From contig OY540812.1 in the NCBI GenBank assembly GCA_961205875.1, positions 32,497,098 through 32,561,097 on the forward strand: DNA of 64,000 nucleotides, in the 5' to 3' direction. The notes under the pieces were generated by a model. That model ran no database searches. It saw only the letters and a program-made list of their open reading frames with translations, and was not told the DNA's origin. Source of the DNA: Sialis fuliginosa (lineage: Eukaryota > Arthropoda > Insecta > Megaloptera > Sialidae). A program made the translations under genes and the position numbers. This document shows, piece by piece, positions 22,789 to 34,995 of the stretch (position 1 is its first letter; each line of letters opens with the position of its first letter).

Positions 22789-23592
22789 ATTTCATGTATA
22801 AGACTATTTTCAAAAAGAAATAAGTTTTTAAAAAAATATGTGAAGGCTTTCAATTTTTTATTTTTTGTGAACAATTAAAATTACACCAGTAAATAGGTAC
22901 CTAATTTTATTTTTTTTAAAACAAATAATAATTTTTCATATCAAGCTGCATAAAACTCGATTTATAGTGAAGTCATATTAGTGAAATTTTTTGTACCTTG
23001 TTGAAAAAACGACCATTTTAAAGGTTTTTCGTGCACGTTTTTTTTAAATATCTCCAATTCTATTGACAGGATTGCAAAAATAAAAAAAACATTTTCTTCG
23101 TTATGAATTTCCTTATAAAACTAAGTATTTAAAAAAATTATAATTTTATAACATAACCTAAAAACAGCAGTACTTGTTTTTACAATCGATTTTAATAAAA
23201 TTTTGGAAAAGATATTCCTTATGATTATGATTATAAAAATGTAAGTATGACAAGTTCCAAATCAAAACGGATAAAAAATAAATTAAAAAATAAAAATTGA
23301 CTAGTTGATATCTTGTGGACATCAAATGGTAAAGAGTCGTTTTTTTGTAGATTTTTTATCTACTATGTTACTATGCGATAGCGCTAAAGATAATTCTATA
23401 AATGTTTTGAAAATCTAATTTTTTGGGTTTTTGTTGTTGAAAAATTTTCTCCGTGCTCAATCAAAATGAGTTTAACTCAAAACTTTTTTAAATCCGATTT
23501 CGTAAAAAAAAGTACTTTCCTTTTTCGGGGTCCTCTATGCTCATGGGCCTCGGGATACCGCCCCGGCTTCCCCGGTGGTAGTTACGGCTCTG
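22560..23592. mobile_element. hAT-type element family M4, copy 2
   Basis: Ends CAGGGCCGTAACTAGAG and GGTAGTTACGGCTCTG enclose about 1.03 kb, including GC-rich 'GGGGCCCCGGGACAGC' and 'TCGGGATACCGCCCCGGC' blocks. Flanks TATACTAC and TATATTGC agree at 6 of 8 bases, a worn 8-bp duplication. The interior is the reverse complement of much of the 24772-25635 copy. No transposase is present. Confidence 0.7.
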
Positions 23593-23839
23593 TATATTGC
23601 AAAATATAGAGAAATTTTATTATATATAAAAGTACAGTCTGTCAAACAAGAGCGTGAACGGCCTAACTTGCAGTCGGTAAAAGAAATCACCTCAATATTT
23701 TATATTAGGTTGTAGAGGGAGTCTTTCTCCATGATGGTTTTTGCCACGGAACATTCAGTTGGCTCAAAATTTTTCCCCCAGTTCCACTTAACGCGAAATG
23801 AGTTTCATATACACGCTACGAGGTTGTGTACCTCTGTAC

Positions 23840-24272
23840 TAGAGATGGGAAAAATGAGTCTTTTTAGTGACTCGAGTCATTTGAATCAATTCAGTAATAA
23901 GAATAGTTCTTACTGATTCGTTCAGTGAGTCTTTCATTTATAGAATATGTAAAAAAAAATTGAAGACCTTTTTTTTAAACTTACAAACTGTATTAAATTT
24001 CTGCTAGAACTTATTAAAAAAAAAAGTCAAAATCAAGTAATTAATAATTGAGGACCTTTTTTCTCCTAATTTATAAGAATTGTATACTTTATTTTACTCA
24101 CACAAAAAATTTGTTTATATATCTATTGTAATTATTGTACAATATTATAACAATCTTTTCTTTTATATTTTACAATATAATTAAAAAAAAAAAAAGAACG
24201 ATTCTTTTTTAAAATACTGACTCGAGTCAATTCGTTCACCGAAAAGAATCGTTCATGAATTACACATCTCTA
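23840..24272. mobile_element. hAT-type MITE with exact 8-bp TSD CTCTGTAC
   Basis: 433-bp insertion with ends TAGAGATGGGAAAAATGAG and ACACATCTCTA, flanked by CTCTGTAC at 23832-23839 and 24273-24280. The duplication fits the hAT preference nTnnnnAn. The interior has inverted 'GACTCGAGTCA' blocks. It interrupts the Tc1-like remnant. Confidence 0.88.
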
Positions 24273-24771
24273 CTCTGTACGCATCCGAAAGATCCAAAAA
24301 TGTCCTGTAAAGTTACTGCTAAATACATGGGAGAGTCTAAAAAAATGTTTTAAAGTGGGTTCAGCAATTTAAAGCGACTATAGCGACCAGAAATGTCAAT
24401 GATTTGAATGATTTCACGGAACGTGGCTCCATAATATATATAAGTAAAGTGTCCCCAAAACTCGAGAATTTTACAGTATACTTATACAAAAAAGCTTTAC
24501 CGACTGCCAAGCTTTGGTACATCGATAAAAACAAGGACTAAATCCTTCAGGAGGACAACGATTTCAAACATCGCAGCAAGCTGTGCACCGGGTGAAAAGA
24601 GCAGTCTGGTATTATTACGCTTTATTTGTCCTCGCAGTCACCTGATGCAAATTCAATTGAGAATGTGTAAGTGTACATCAAACACAAACTTCGTGGTAGA
24701 AAATTCTTTTATTTGAAGCAGCTGTCTCGAGAAATTCATCTCATTTGGAGGACTCTGCCGCGTGAGTACGC

Positions 24772-25635
24772 CAGGGCCGTAACTACCGCCGGGGCAGCCG
24801 GGGCTGCGCCCCGGGGCCCCCGCGCTTAGGGGGGCCCCGAAAAAGGAAGATATTTTTTTACGAAATAGGATAAAAAAAGTTTTGAGTTAGTCATTTTGTT
24901 TCAACACGGAGAAAATTTTTCAAAAACAAAAATTCAAAAAAAATTGTTTAATATATTTACAGAATTATCTTTAGCGCCATCGCATAGTACATAAAAAAAT
25001 TTACAAAAAAAGAATGTCCCTTTACCATTTGTGGCTCACAAGATATCAACGAGTCAATTTTTTTTATTTTTAAATGTGTTTTTTAGCCGTTTTGATTTGG
25101 AAAATGTCACATTTACATATTTCTAATCATAAGGAATATCTTCCCACAAAATTTTATTAAAATTGATTTTATTGGTCGTTGTAAATAGGTTCTGTAACAA
25201 AATTATAAAATTTTTAATTTAGTTTTATAAGGAAATTCATAACATGAATATTAAAATGATTTTATTATTTTTGAATTCCGTCCAATAGAATTGGAGATAT
25301 TTAAAAAAATCGTACAAGAAATACTGTAAAAATGGTCGTTTTTCAACAAGGTACAAAAAGTTTCGCTAATATAACTGCACTATATCGAATTTTATGCAGC
25401 TCGATATGAGAAAATATTGTTTGTTTTTTTTTTCAAAAAAATTATTTACTTGTGTAGTTTTCATTGTTTATAAAAAATATTAATAATTATTTAAAAAGCA
25501 ATCACATTTTTATTGAAAAACTTATTTTTTTCGAAAATAGTCATATACTTCAAAATTGTTCAAAAAAATTTTTATATGGGGGGCCCCTGGATCACCTGTT
25601 GCCCCGGGGCCCCCGAGCCACTAGTTACGGCCCTG
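24772..25635. mobile_element. hAT-type element family M4, copy 3, with 8-bp TSD GAGTACGC
   Basis: 864-bp element with ends CAGGGCCGTAACTACCG and CTAGTTACGGCCCTG, flanked exactly by GAGTACGC (24764-24771 and 25636-25643). It is inserted in the transposase remnant between residues reading TLPREYA and ENLIGIS. GC-rich ends contrast with an AT-rich interior. It shares the interior with copy 2 in inverse orientation. Confidence 0.88.
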
Positions 25636-25722
25636 GAGTACGCTGAAAACCTGATCGGAATTTCCGGGTCATTGTTAACTCCGGTGGCTACTGGGCGAAG
25701 TATTAATGAAATTGCATTTTGA

Positions 25723-26647
25723 TCCAAATTATGGACAATGTATTGGTGCATGAGAAAAAAATTCAAAATAATTTTTTTTCTACGCCCATGGTTATTTTAC
25801 ACCGTAAAATTACAATGATTAGATCATTATTGTATAATAACAGATATGTAATGTAACAGTAATAATATTAATGCTGCTTTATCTAGTTTTAAGTCTAGGA
25901 TATCTGAGGTCAAAAGGGCGTTATAATTTTTTAATTCACGATTCTTTATAAATAGAAAGAAAATAAAAATTTAATACACTTTAATGATTTTAAATGGTAG
26001 TAAAAAATTACAGGAGCTGATTAAGGGTTTTTTTGGACCCGGACATTATTGTAAAAATGTTCTGTTTATTATTTTATTTACGTAACCTAATATTGAACAG
26101 TTTGTCCTTTGGGAGTTTAAATGGTCAAATCTACCTCTGTAAAAAAAATTCATAAGACATGCATGCTAACGGGATTTTAATTTAAAAAAAATTATAGATT
26201 CTAAATTTTATTTATTATAGCATTTATATTTATTATTATATTATATTATATTATTATTTATTATAGCAAGTATATTTACAATATAATTAAATATTATACA
26301 AACGTAACAGGGTTGACAAAAAGTATTAAAAAATAATAATATTTCTATAAATAATACAAACCATTGTAATTTGTTCGTAAGGGAATATTTTACAACAAAA
26401 CTTGTAGTAACCTTTTTATAGACAATTTAATGCTCTACAAAGAAGAACCTATACAATTTTGACGTAACATACAACGTTCTTGAAATATTTTAAAAGAAAA
26501 CAACAATTTTTCCAACAAAAATATATATTTCTATCTTTTAAGGCAGTTATTATTGCGATGCGACGCCTAAAAATTTAAGCTTATTTCAGAATATTTTTCG
26601 TAACAAAATAAAATATAATCTTTTCAGTCTTTTTATATGTTTTTAAA
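25723..26647. other. Intergenic, nothing recognised
   Basis: AT-rich sequence with simple TTATTA runs near 26215-26270. No gene or terminal repeat is supported. Confidence 0.5.
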
Positions 26648-27031
26648 CAGGGCTTCGAACCGTTATTTTTTTCGTTTCGGTTTTCGTTCCGGTTCGAGTA
26701 AAAAAATATATTTCGGTTCGGTTCCGGTTTTCGTTCCGCAAAAAATAACAGTTTTTCCGGTTTTCGGTTCAGCTCCGAGTGATTAATTAAAAAAAAATTA
26801 TTTGTATTAAAACAAAATTTTCTACCATAATTTAGAATATTTTATGGTAGGTACTTGTATGATAGCCCGAACAACAATTGAAGTGGGGAATAAGATCATG
26901 TTAACGCGCGTATTTTAACATGTACTGAACCGTAAAAATCGATATTTTTATTTCGGTTCTGTTCCGGTTTTCGTTCCGGCAAAAAATAACGGTTTTTCCG
27001 GTTTTCGGTTCAGTTCCGGTTCGAAGCCCTG
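26648..27031. mobile_element. hAT-type MITE, family M3 copy 1, TSD TTTTTAAA
   Basis: 384 bp with ends CAGGGCTTCGAACCG and CGGTTCGAAGCCCTG, flanked by TTTTTAAA at 26640-26647 and 27032-27039. The interior is built of CGGTTCGGTTCCGG-like motifs. Further copies are at 41916-42764, 43138-43514 and 57717-58055. Confidence 0.9.
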
Positions 27032-27624
27032 TTTTTAAATAATAAAAAAAAATTTGTAGTAAATTTTATAATACTTTGTTTGTGTTTTTTAGAGTCAAAG
27101 TAAATTCCTTGATAAAAAGGTGGTTGGGTGCTGGGAAGCACATCTCCACTTGTAGTGATTTGAAACAAAAAAATCAAATATATTTTTATTTTATAGACTT
27201 GTCTCTATTGTATTACCTAGAATTAGACATTTATATTAATAAATAACAAAATAGCGGATTTGTAAAAAAAATTGCAAAAATTGTTTTTTTTGTTGAAAAC
27301 TGAAAAAAAATAGGAAATTTTTAATAAAAATAAATAATTTTAGGTAATACGATAACTATTAGTGGGTAGAACAACGTGTAAAAATTATAGCCCGATCGGT
27401 TCATTAGAATTTCAGTTCTGCTTCCCATCGACCGAAAAAAGGTAGTTTCGAGAAAAACACTCCGTTGTGGTATAACTTCATAAATACTTTAAATTTCGGT
27501 TTGCAATTTTCAGAGTATACTGTCAATATATTTTACTTTCAAAATATGTATTAAAAAAATCGAAAATTTTAAATTGTCACACCGCAATACTGCCTTAAAA
27601 TACTAAATCATCTTGGCTTCTGAA
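27032..27624. other. 3' flank of the first zinc-finger gene
   Basis: It probably contains the 3' UTR: on the - strand AATAAA occurs near 27186-27191. Nothing else is recognised. Confidence 0.4.
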
Positions 27625-30600
27625 CTAAATCCATTTATGATCCTGTATCACAACATCGTTGGACTCGAGCTCAGGCACCACACTTTCCAGTTTGGTGTAA
27701 ACAATGATATCGTTGTGAATCTTCATGTGGTTCTTCAGATGTGTGCTCTCTTTGAATGTGTTCCCGCATATTTTACACACCTCAAAACAAATTATAATTG
27801 TTAATCTCTTTCCACAGTTTCAAAATCAACAACAAAAGTTAATTATACAGTAGGGTCTCTTTTAATGCGGATTTGAAGCTACACAGTGTGATATTTCATG
27901 CAAATTCAGGGATTTCTTGTTTCGGCGAGTGGGGTATCAAATGAAAGTTGACAATTCAAGAAGTTTAAATATATTTTGTTATTATTAAAATCTTCGTTTA
28001 ACAAGATTTCACAAACGGTGCCAAGTTGTATTTTCAGATAGTGACATTAATTCTGATGAAAAAATATAAAAAAACTATTGTTACTTTTCAATAAAATTAA
28101 ATAAATAAAATTGAAAAATAAACTTATTTTATTTTAAGTTTTATATCAATTTCTTTCAGATTTTCGAACTATAGTCCAGGCTGTCTAGGCTAAAAAGTAT
28201 CTAAAATAGGAATTTTTAGGTACAGTTTTGCTACTTATTTGTTACAAATGTGGTTTAGAATAATACCCTAAGTTTGCTCCGATTTTGGTTGTCCGCGTCA
28301 TGGATTAACCATGGTTCAATTGCAAAATTCTTCAGATTTTCTGATTTTTGCTAAATAGCAATCTAAATAAGTATTATACAAAAAAAAAGTTTCAAATAAA
28401 AGTTTTGTTATAAAATTCCCTACAATCTCCATTTTGAAAAAATAAAAAATAAAATACAAAAATTTTTATCTTTTATCGTTAATCTCGATTACTACTGAAC
28501 CGATTTTAATGCGGTTTTCACCAATAGAAAAATCATTTTTCAGAACAGGTTTTAGGCTATTCTTTTTAATATTACTAGTTTCATGAAACAATTGAATTGG
28601 TTTAAAATAAAAAAACTTAACTATAAGAAGAATTGAAGTATTGACTTTTTTATGGTGGCAATCGATTATTTAAGTCTTGAGAACACATACAAACAGTTGT
28701 GCAAAAATAAAGGTTCTATAAAAACTTTTTTTGATAATCAAAGATAATTAATTATTAACAATTTAATAAAACAATAAAACTTACAGATATCAGGTCCAAA
28801 TTTCTAGTGAATGTTATGTACTACAAAATGTTTATTTTCCAGGGGTATCAACTTAAAAAACGTTAAACTTTATTAGATAGTTACAGCTTAAGTATGTTTT
28901 CAGCCAGTTCTTTCAGCGTAGCAGATAAACAATTGATTTATTTTAATTTTATCAAAATGGAAGTTGTAGGGAATTTTATACGAAAACTTTTATTTGAAAC
29001 TTTTTTTTGTATAATACTTCTTTAGATCGCTAATTTAGCAAAAATCAGAAAATCTGAAGAATTTTGCAATTGAACCCATGACGCAGACAACCAAAATCGG
29101 AGCAAACTTAGGGTATTATTTTAAATCACATTTGTAACAAATCTTATGAGTGGCAAAAATGTACCTAAAAAAACCTGTTTTAGCTTCCACAGCCTGGACT
29201 ACTAAGTTTCTTTGTGTTTTTTTAAGGAATTCTTATTTTCGTGAAATTTCAGAAACTTTTTTTATGCGATTTTCGGCCATAGTTAATTGATTGATTTGGT
29301 TTTGTGCGATTTTAGAAAATTATGAAACGTGTCCCTAATTTTAAAGTGTAAATATTGTCATTTTTTATGCAATTTTTTAAAATATGAACCCTACTGTATT
29401 TTCAAAGGGTTAAGCGTACAACCAGTACATAAGTTTGTTTGCTTGTTTGTTAAAAAAGCTTATACTAAACATCGTGAATGCATAATAGAAAAAGGGTATT
29501 GAGTTTATGAGCGGTACGCTTGTTACCTGCGGACGCTCTCCCGTGTGAACCCTGAGGTGTCTCCGGAGCGAGCCGTACTCTATGAATGTTTTGTCACAGT
29601 ACGTGCATTTGTTGGGCCTGTCACCGGAGTGCCGCTTCATGTGTCGCCACAACGCAATCTTCCATTTAAACGTTTTACCTAAATCATAATTATTATAATT
29701 TACAATTGTATAATGGAAGGTTCAAGCTCTTACCGCACAGAGAGCACGTGAAAGGCTGTGCATCCGTATGTGCGACCGAGTGTGCCCGCATCTCGGTCGC
29801 CGTAGTGAACGGTTTGCCGCAGACATTGCACGCATGCGGCTTCTCCCCGGTGTGGGTGCGTAGGTGAACCCGAAGGTGCGCGTGCTGCCGGAACGCCTTG
29901 CCACAAGCCTCGCACACAAATGGGTTCTCGCCTGTATGCGAGAGCATGTGCTTCACAAGCATGTAGCGATACGGGAACGTCTGAAATGGTTATTTACTCA
30001 AGGAATAGTTATTTGATCTATTGCAATGGTTCTTAACAGGTGTTCTGCAAATATGTTTCAAGTGCTCTGCGAAATAATAAGTAAATTAAATAATACAATA
30101 TTTTTTTTTTTGGGGAGGGGCATATTTCATAAGCACCACCCTTCTCAAAGATATTAATAATTTATATAAAAATTTATTTAGTAAGAGAGTGCTCCGCATC
30201 TTTTTTTTACAATCAAAAGTGTTCTGCAGCTTCAAAAGGGTTAAGAACCACTGGTCTATAGTAGACTAATTAAACACACACACCTTTGGACACACTTCAC
30301 ACATAAACTGCTGCTGTGCCTTGTGCACTTTCCTCTCAGCACCCGTGCCGGCGACCAACGAATGCCCCCTCTTATGTTTGGTCAGCTCGCTGTTGGTTAT
30401 ATAAGACTTTCCACATGCATCGCACTTGAAAGCCTTGTCGCCGGTGTGTATCTTACGGTGCGTCACCATGTGCGCCTTCTGTTTGAAGCCCTTGTTGCAC
30501 AGGTCGCACGTAAATGGGCGCTCATTCGTGTGGCTGCGTAAATGCACGTCCAGCGATGCTCTGTTCGTGAATGACTTGGCACACGTCATGCAGCTGTATG

Positions 30601-32311
30601 CGCTAGGTTCCGCCTCCGAGACTGCAGTCATATCTTCAGAGTCCTGTTCGCATACATGTTTGTTTAGAAGGTCTTTTGATGAGAAGTTCTTGCCGCAGTC
30701 GTCGCAATCTTCACCTGTGTGATAACGAAAGAATAGTAAAAAAACTAAAGTTATTTTATAGAAAAATCTTTTTTTTTTTTAATTAAGAGTTGACATTAAA
30801 AGCGAAAAATAATGATTAATTTTCTGAAATAGAATATCTATTTCAGAATTGTGTGATTTTATAAATACATATTTAAATATATTGACAAAAAACATATGAG
30901 GCGTTTAGATCAAAGACATACAGATTCAATTGAGGAAAAGTTTACACACTATCAGAATTTTAAATTACTTTTTAACAAAAATAGATGCAAACCCTACTAA
31001 ATGGGAGATGTATTTTCTAACGTCTAACCACTAAGTATATTTATCTCTAATTTCATATTCAGAAAATTATTACTTACCCATGTGCAAACGGATATGAACC
31101 CTGAGATGGGCCTCTTCATCGAACTGCGCTTCACAGAGTTCACAGGAATACTTGGTTTCATGGTTTCCTGATACATTATTTTCCTTACAACCACTTTTAT
31201 CACATAAATGCTCTTCTAATTCACTAGAACTCATGAAATCTTTATCACAGTCGTTGCACGAAAATCTAGTCTTGTCTTTCAAAGTATTCAGTTGTAACTG
31301 ATCAAATAGTTTTGGATTATGTGTCTGTATATGAGTTTTTGCACAACCAAATCTTTCGTACACTTTTTTACAAATCGTACAAACATACCTTTTTCCGTTT
31401 TTAGATTTATTCGTTGACATATTTTGTTTTGTTTTTATAAAATATTTTAATAAGTTGTTTTCTTCATTTATTTTATTTGTCTTTGGTTGCAATATTTCAT
31501 AATTTGAGGTACGGTGATGTTTATTTATATGCTCCTGAAGATATTTTAAATATTTAAAACCTTTTCCGCACTCTTTACAAAATAACATGTGTGTTCTCTT
31601 AGAATAAAATAATTTTCTTTTAATTATATTTCTTTTAAATAACAAATCGTTTGATTTTTTTTGACAAACGTTATTTCTATGTTGTTTACAGGCCGTGTAT
31701 GTTTTAAACGATTTATTACAAAAAGGACATTTATAAATAACTTTGATCGCGTGAACACGCAAATGATTTTTTATATTTTTCTCATATCTACATATTTTAT
31801 TGCAAAAATAGCATTTAAAAAAATCTTGTTTCTTTGAGTACGAGTGTGACAAAAAATGATTTCTATATCGTAAAAAAGATTCAAATTGTTTCATACAACT
31901 TTTACATTTCCATTTACTTTTTTTATAACAAGTTCTCTTCACCGATAAATTCTTAATAACTTCATTTTTGATATATTTTTCTTTAGAAGTAGAACTATTT
32001 GCCTGATGTAAAACTGCATTCGATGCAATACAAGCTGTACGGAAATGATATGCGGTTTGTAATTTTTCTACGCAATCACTACAAATGTAACTCGGTAAAC
32101 CATCGTACTGATTCACCTAAAATTAATGTATAAAATAAATACAATGTAAAATAAGAAAAATTAAACTACCTACAAAAACAGGAGCACACTCCATTATTGC
32201 ATTTGCAGGAGTTAGCGTAAAATCTAGCAAAGCACACAGAGAAAATAAATCGTAAAATTCTTCTGAAGGATTCAACTCAGTTCGTAGACACACTCGACAA
32301 CTTGTATTCAT
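27625..32311 (-). CDS. ZAD-C2H2 zinc-finger protein, 720 aa, about 17 fingers
   Basis: Six exons whose phases all close: 32311-32174, 32116-31078, 30714-30284, 29980-29734, 29678-29527 and 27780-27625 (TAG). The N-terminus is a zinc-finger-associated domain (ZAD): CRVC near residue 6, FYDLFSLCALLDFTL, ECAPVF, then DGLPSYICSDCVEKL; the two CxxC pairs bind one zinc and mediate dimer formation. A basic linker follows. Seven fingers, some with a final Cys, are in exon 2, about four and a half in exon 3, and the rest in exons 4-6. TGE[K/R]P linkers (TGEKPHAC, TGERPQVC) between late fingers point to sequence-specific DNA binding. Three splice sites interrupt finger motifs. The tail ends VVIQDHKWI. 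It acts in the nucleus as a transcriptional regulator, target unknown. The paralogue lies just upstream at 33096-34453. I start at ATG 32311, since the codon upstream is TTG. Confidence 0.93.
27848..29396. mobile_element. pogo/Tigger-like element (TA TSD) interrupted by another element
   Basis: Ends CAGTAGGGTCTCTTTTAATG and ACCCTACTG, flanked by TA (27846-27847 and 29397-29398), lie in intron 5 of the 720-aa zinc-finger gene. The interior matches the copy at 17107-17520 on both sides of a 1030-bp insertion (28172-29201). Confidence 0.78.
28172..29201. mobile_element. Long-inverted-repeat (foldback) element with CTA TSD
   Basis: 1030 bp with long inverted arms of about 270-320 bp: the left arm starts TAGTCCAGGCTGTCTAGG and the right arm ends CACAGCCTGGACTA. 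Arms share 'CAAAATTCTTCAGATTTTCTG' in opposite senses. CTA is present at 28169-28171 and 29202-29204; the uninterrupted site is seen at about 17318-17335 ('CGAACTAATATTCTTTG'). No transposase was found. Confidence 0.85.
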
Positions 32312-33095
32312 TTTCAATTAAATATAACGATTATAATAACTAATGAATGATTAATCGAAATGCAGTTCTGTCAAATGACAAGATGACGCTGATGGACCAT
32401 TTTGACAGGACACTTAAAAAAAATCCCGCCATTAAAATTAATTGTTGCAAGTTTAATTATTTTCAAAATTAATGTTAGTAAGTAATTCGTTTAATTAATT
32501 CAGTGCTATTGAGTGATATAAAAAAAGAACATAAGCAGCATTAAAAATATTTTGGTTAATACAGAGAACATTGATGCTCTAATAATAATAATATACACGT
32601 TAAATGTCCTTGATTATGGCAATCTATTGGGGCAAAATCAAATTGATTAGTTTAGGGTTGATTAATTTTCGTTAGGTTAAAAATGAGAATTCAGTCTCCA
32701 CTGCAACAAACTGTTTAAAATAATTCTATCAAATAAAATAAACATATAAATGGTAAAAATGTTCTGGTTACACATGCACATCAACTCTATTCTGAATAAC
32801 TATATTTGTGATTTTTCACAAATCTGACAGCGGACGCCCACGTTCTCCGTATTTACCCATATTTTTATAGATAAAAACTCTAAAATAAGAAATTTATTGC
32901 AAATATAACCACTGGTACATAATATATAATTTTATAACATTTAAAAATAATCAAATATATTGTTATTTCAATATCTTCATTTGATTTAATGAACAAACAT
33001 AACTAATTAACAGTCCAAGATTGTTTTGCACAGTAATTTGGACACTGAAACGATAAGTAAATTTTGATTGTTGCTTATCGTTACAAAACAATCGG
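32312..33095. other. Short intergenic region between the two ZAD genes
   Basis: It holds the presumed promoter of the 720-aa gene (near 32312-32450) and the 3' UTR of the 380-aa gene, with AATAAA on the - strand at 32898-32893. Nothing else is supported. No clear TATA box. Confidence 0.5.
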
Positions 33096-34453
33096 CTATC
33101 TCCCGACAATATTATGTAACTTTTTATGTGCGGCCAGATTACTGCTGGTCTTGAAATACTTGTCGCACAGAACGCAGCCATATGGACGGCTGTCTGAATG
33201 ACTGCGCAAGTGTTTCTTCAAGTTCCCATCAGTTGAGAACTTCTTGTCGCATACTTCACACTGATACCGCTTCTCTTCAGCATGTATTTTTTTGTGGCAG
33301 TTGAAACTCGAGCCATACGCAAACGTCTTGCTACAGAACGGGCATTTGTAGGGACGTTCACCTGAAATATACAATAACGTTTGTTAAAAGTCTGATGCTT
33401 TCTCTTCACTCAAATGTACCTGTGTGGGTGCGCTTGTGGTCAACAAGGGCCCCCTTGGTGGTGTAGTTCTTGCCGCAGAACTCGCAGACGTAGGGACGCT
33501 GGCCCGAGTGCACGTCTTTGTGTATTTTGAAACTGGTGTTGTTGGTGAAAGACTTGCCGCAGAAGTCACACACGTACGGCCTCTCCCCCGTGTGGATACG
33601 TCTGTGTGTCCGTAGCGCCTTGCGGGAACGGTACCTAACACATAAATCAAATCGCACTGAATTTTCAATTTACAATTTTTTCAAAACTATCAGCTACAAT
33701 AATTACTCAAATATCACTAATATTATTAGGATTATCGTACTTCTTATCACACTGGTTACAAGCGTACGGTCTCTCACTTCCGTGGTAAACACTGTGTTCT
33801 CTTAAATCTTTATTCCGTTTAAATATCTTTCCGCAAACTTCGCACTCAAAAATACGTTTTTTCCTTCCCTTCTTTTTTATGGTTTTTAATTCTTCCTTCT
33901 GCACGGGCTCGCTCAATACCTGAACACTATCTGTATTGTGGTCATCCCAGTTAAACGACGATGGTGAATACGATTCTAGTATATTCTCTATCCGAATATT
34001 TGTCTTTGAATTTTCAGTTAAATTCACTAACGGTTCATTATCTGAGCTGTTAAATGAATGATGGCTGTCATCATTAAAATACTCTTTATCTTCGAAATCA
34101 TTTTCAATCTTAATAAGTAGATTGTCTGCCTCTATTTTAACTAAAGATATATCTTTCCGAAGTTCTATGTCTGATTTTATACATAACTCACGAAAGTTTA
34201 AACATACTTGTAGTTTATCGAAACAGCTCATACAGATTTTATCTGGTAATTCATCTTCAGCTGAAATCTGAAATAAGTCGATCAAAACAATGAAAATAAT
34301 AATACAAATGTTATTTACCTGCACAGGAGCGCACTGCATTATAGAGAAAGATATATTTTTGCGTATCCTTTTCTTGAATTTTAATTCTGGTTCAGAGAAA
34401 ATGTTGTAGAAATTTGTGCTCTCATTTGTTAAACAGACACGACACATTAACAT
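33096..34453 (-). CDS. ZAD-C2H2 zinc-finger protein, 380 aa, seven fingers
   Basis: Four exons: 34453-34319, 34267-33741, 33634-33420 and 33361-33096 (TAG). Their lengths sum to 381 codons with stop. The ZAD is MLMCRVCLTNES, FYNIFSEPELKF, MQCAPVQ, then DELPDKICMSCFDKL. An acidic linker (residues about 75-150) precedes a basic stretch KKKGRKKR and seven C2H2 fingers, from FECEVCGKIFKRNKDLREH to YGCVLCDKYFKTSSNLAAH, joined mainly by H-x-GERPY linkers. This is a nuclear DNA-binding regulator, target unknown. The intron in the ZAD is at the same place as in the neighbouring 720-aa gene, so they are tandem paralogues. That intron is only 51 nt and open. The exon 2 donor (AA|GTACGA) is weak but restores the finger CDKKYRSRKALRTHRRIH. 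Confidence 0.92.
34268..34318 (-). other. 51-nt in-frame intron without stop inside the ZAD
   Basis: GTAAATAA...TTTCAG, 51 nt, divisible by three and lacking a stop codon in the coding frame. If retained it would add 17 mostly hydrophobic residues between APVQ and ISAED. The equivalent intron of the paralogue (32117-32173) is 57 nt, at the same codon position, which supports it being a real intron. Confidence 0.75.
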
Positions 34454-34887
34454 TCTTTTGAAAAATTAATTTATAAATTATATAGAATTACACATTGAAC
34501 AAGAAAAATAAAAATAAGAAATCGACTGACATATTTATTTGTACGTAATTATTGGCGCGACAAGTTATAGAAATTTAAAATAGTTTATCAATTAATATGT
34601 ATAATTACTAAAAATCGATATATGTGTATTATTTTTATAATTGTACATAATATATTTTTTTAGTCTATCAGTTCTTTCTCGTGCTAAATTCTGCAAAGGG
34701 AGATAGATATTTGTATTAAAGAGGATATTGTTTTACTAAATTACTTAATGTAATTACCTTTTTATAGAAAATTTAATGGTCTACAAAAGAGATTCTATAC
34801 AATTTTCACGTAGCATGCGCGTTTTTGAGATATTTTGAAAAAATAAGTTTTTGAGAAAAACTGGCATTAGTCGCATTTGACTGTGAT

Positions 34888-34995
34888 CAGTGACGTTACC
34901 ATATTTTTTTAGGGGGTTGGGGGCATTTAAAAGCAACCGTTATATTTATATTATATGGGCAGCCCCCCTAGCCCTATTATATGGTTACGCCACTG
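34888..34995. mobile_element. Short hAT-like element (CAGTGRCGTWACCATA ends)
   Basis: 108 bp, ends CAGTGACGTTACCATA and TATGGTTACGCCACTG. Flanks ACTGTGAT and CTTCTGAT agree at 5 of 8. The end motif resembles that of 46848-47030 (CAGTGGCGTAGC). Confidence 0.55.

Larger units (their letters stand above)
23636..25722 (+). pseudogene. Dead Tc1/mariner transposase, split by two insertions
   Basis: Translated pieces resemble Tc1-family transposase: near 24290-24360 an N-terminal-like part, then at 24550-24770 LQEDNDFKHRSKLC, SSQSPDANSIENV and VYIKHKLRGRK, continuing after an interruption as EYAENLIGISGSLL and TGRSINEIAF near 25640-25720. DNDxKH and the SPDxNxIEN box are the hallmarks of the DDE catalytic region. 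Several in-frame stops are present. Two 8-bp-TSD elements (23840-24272 and 24772-25635) have inserted into it. Confidence 0.75.
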
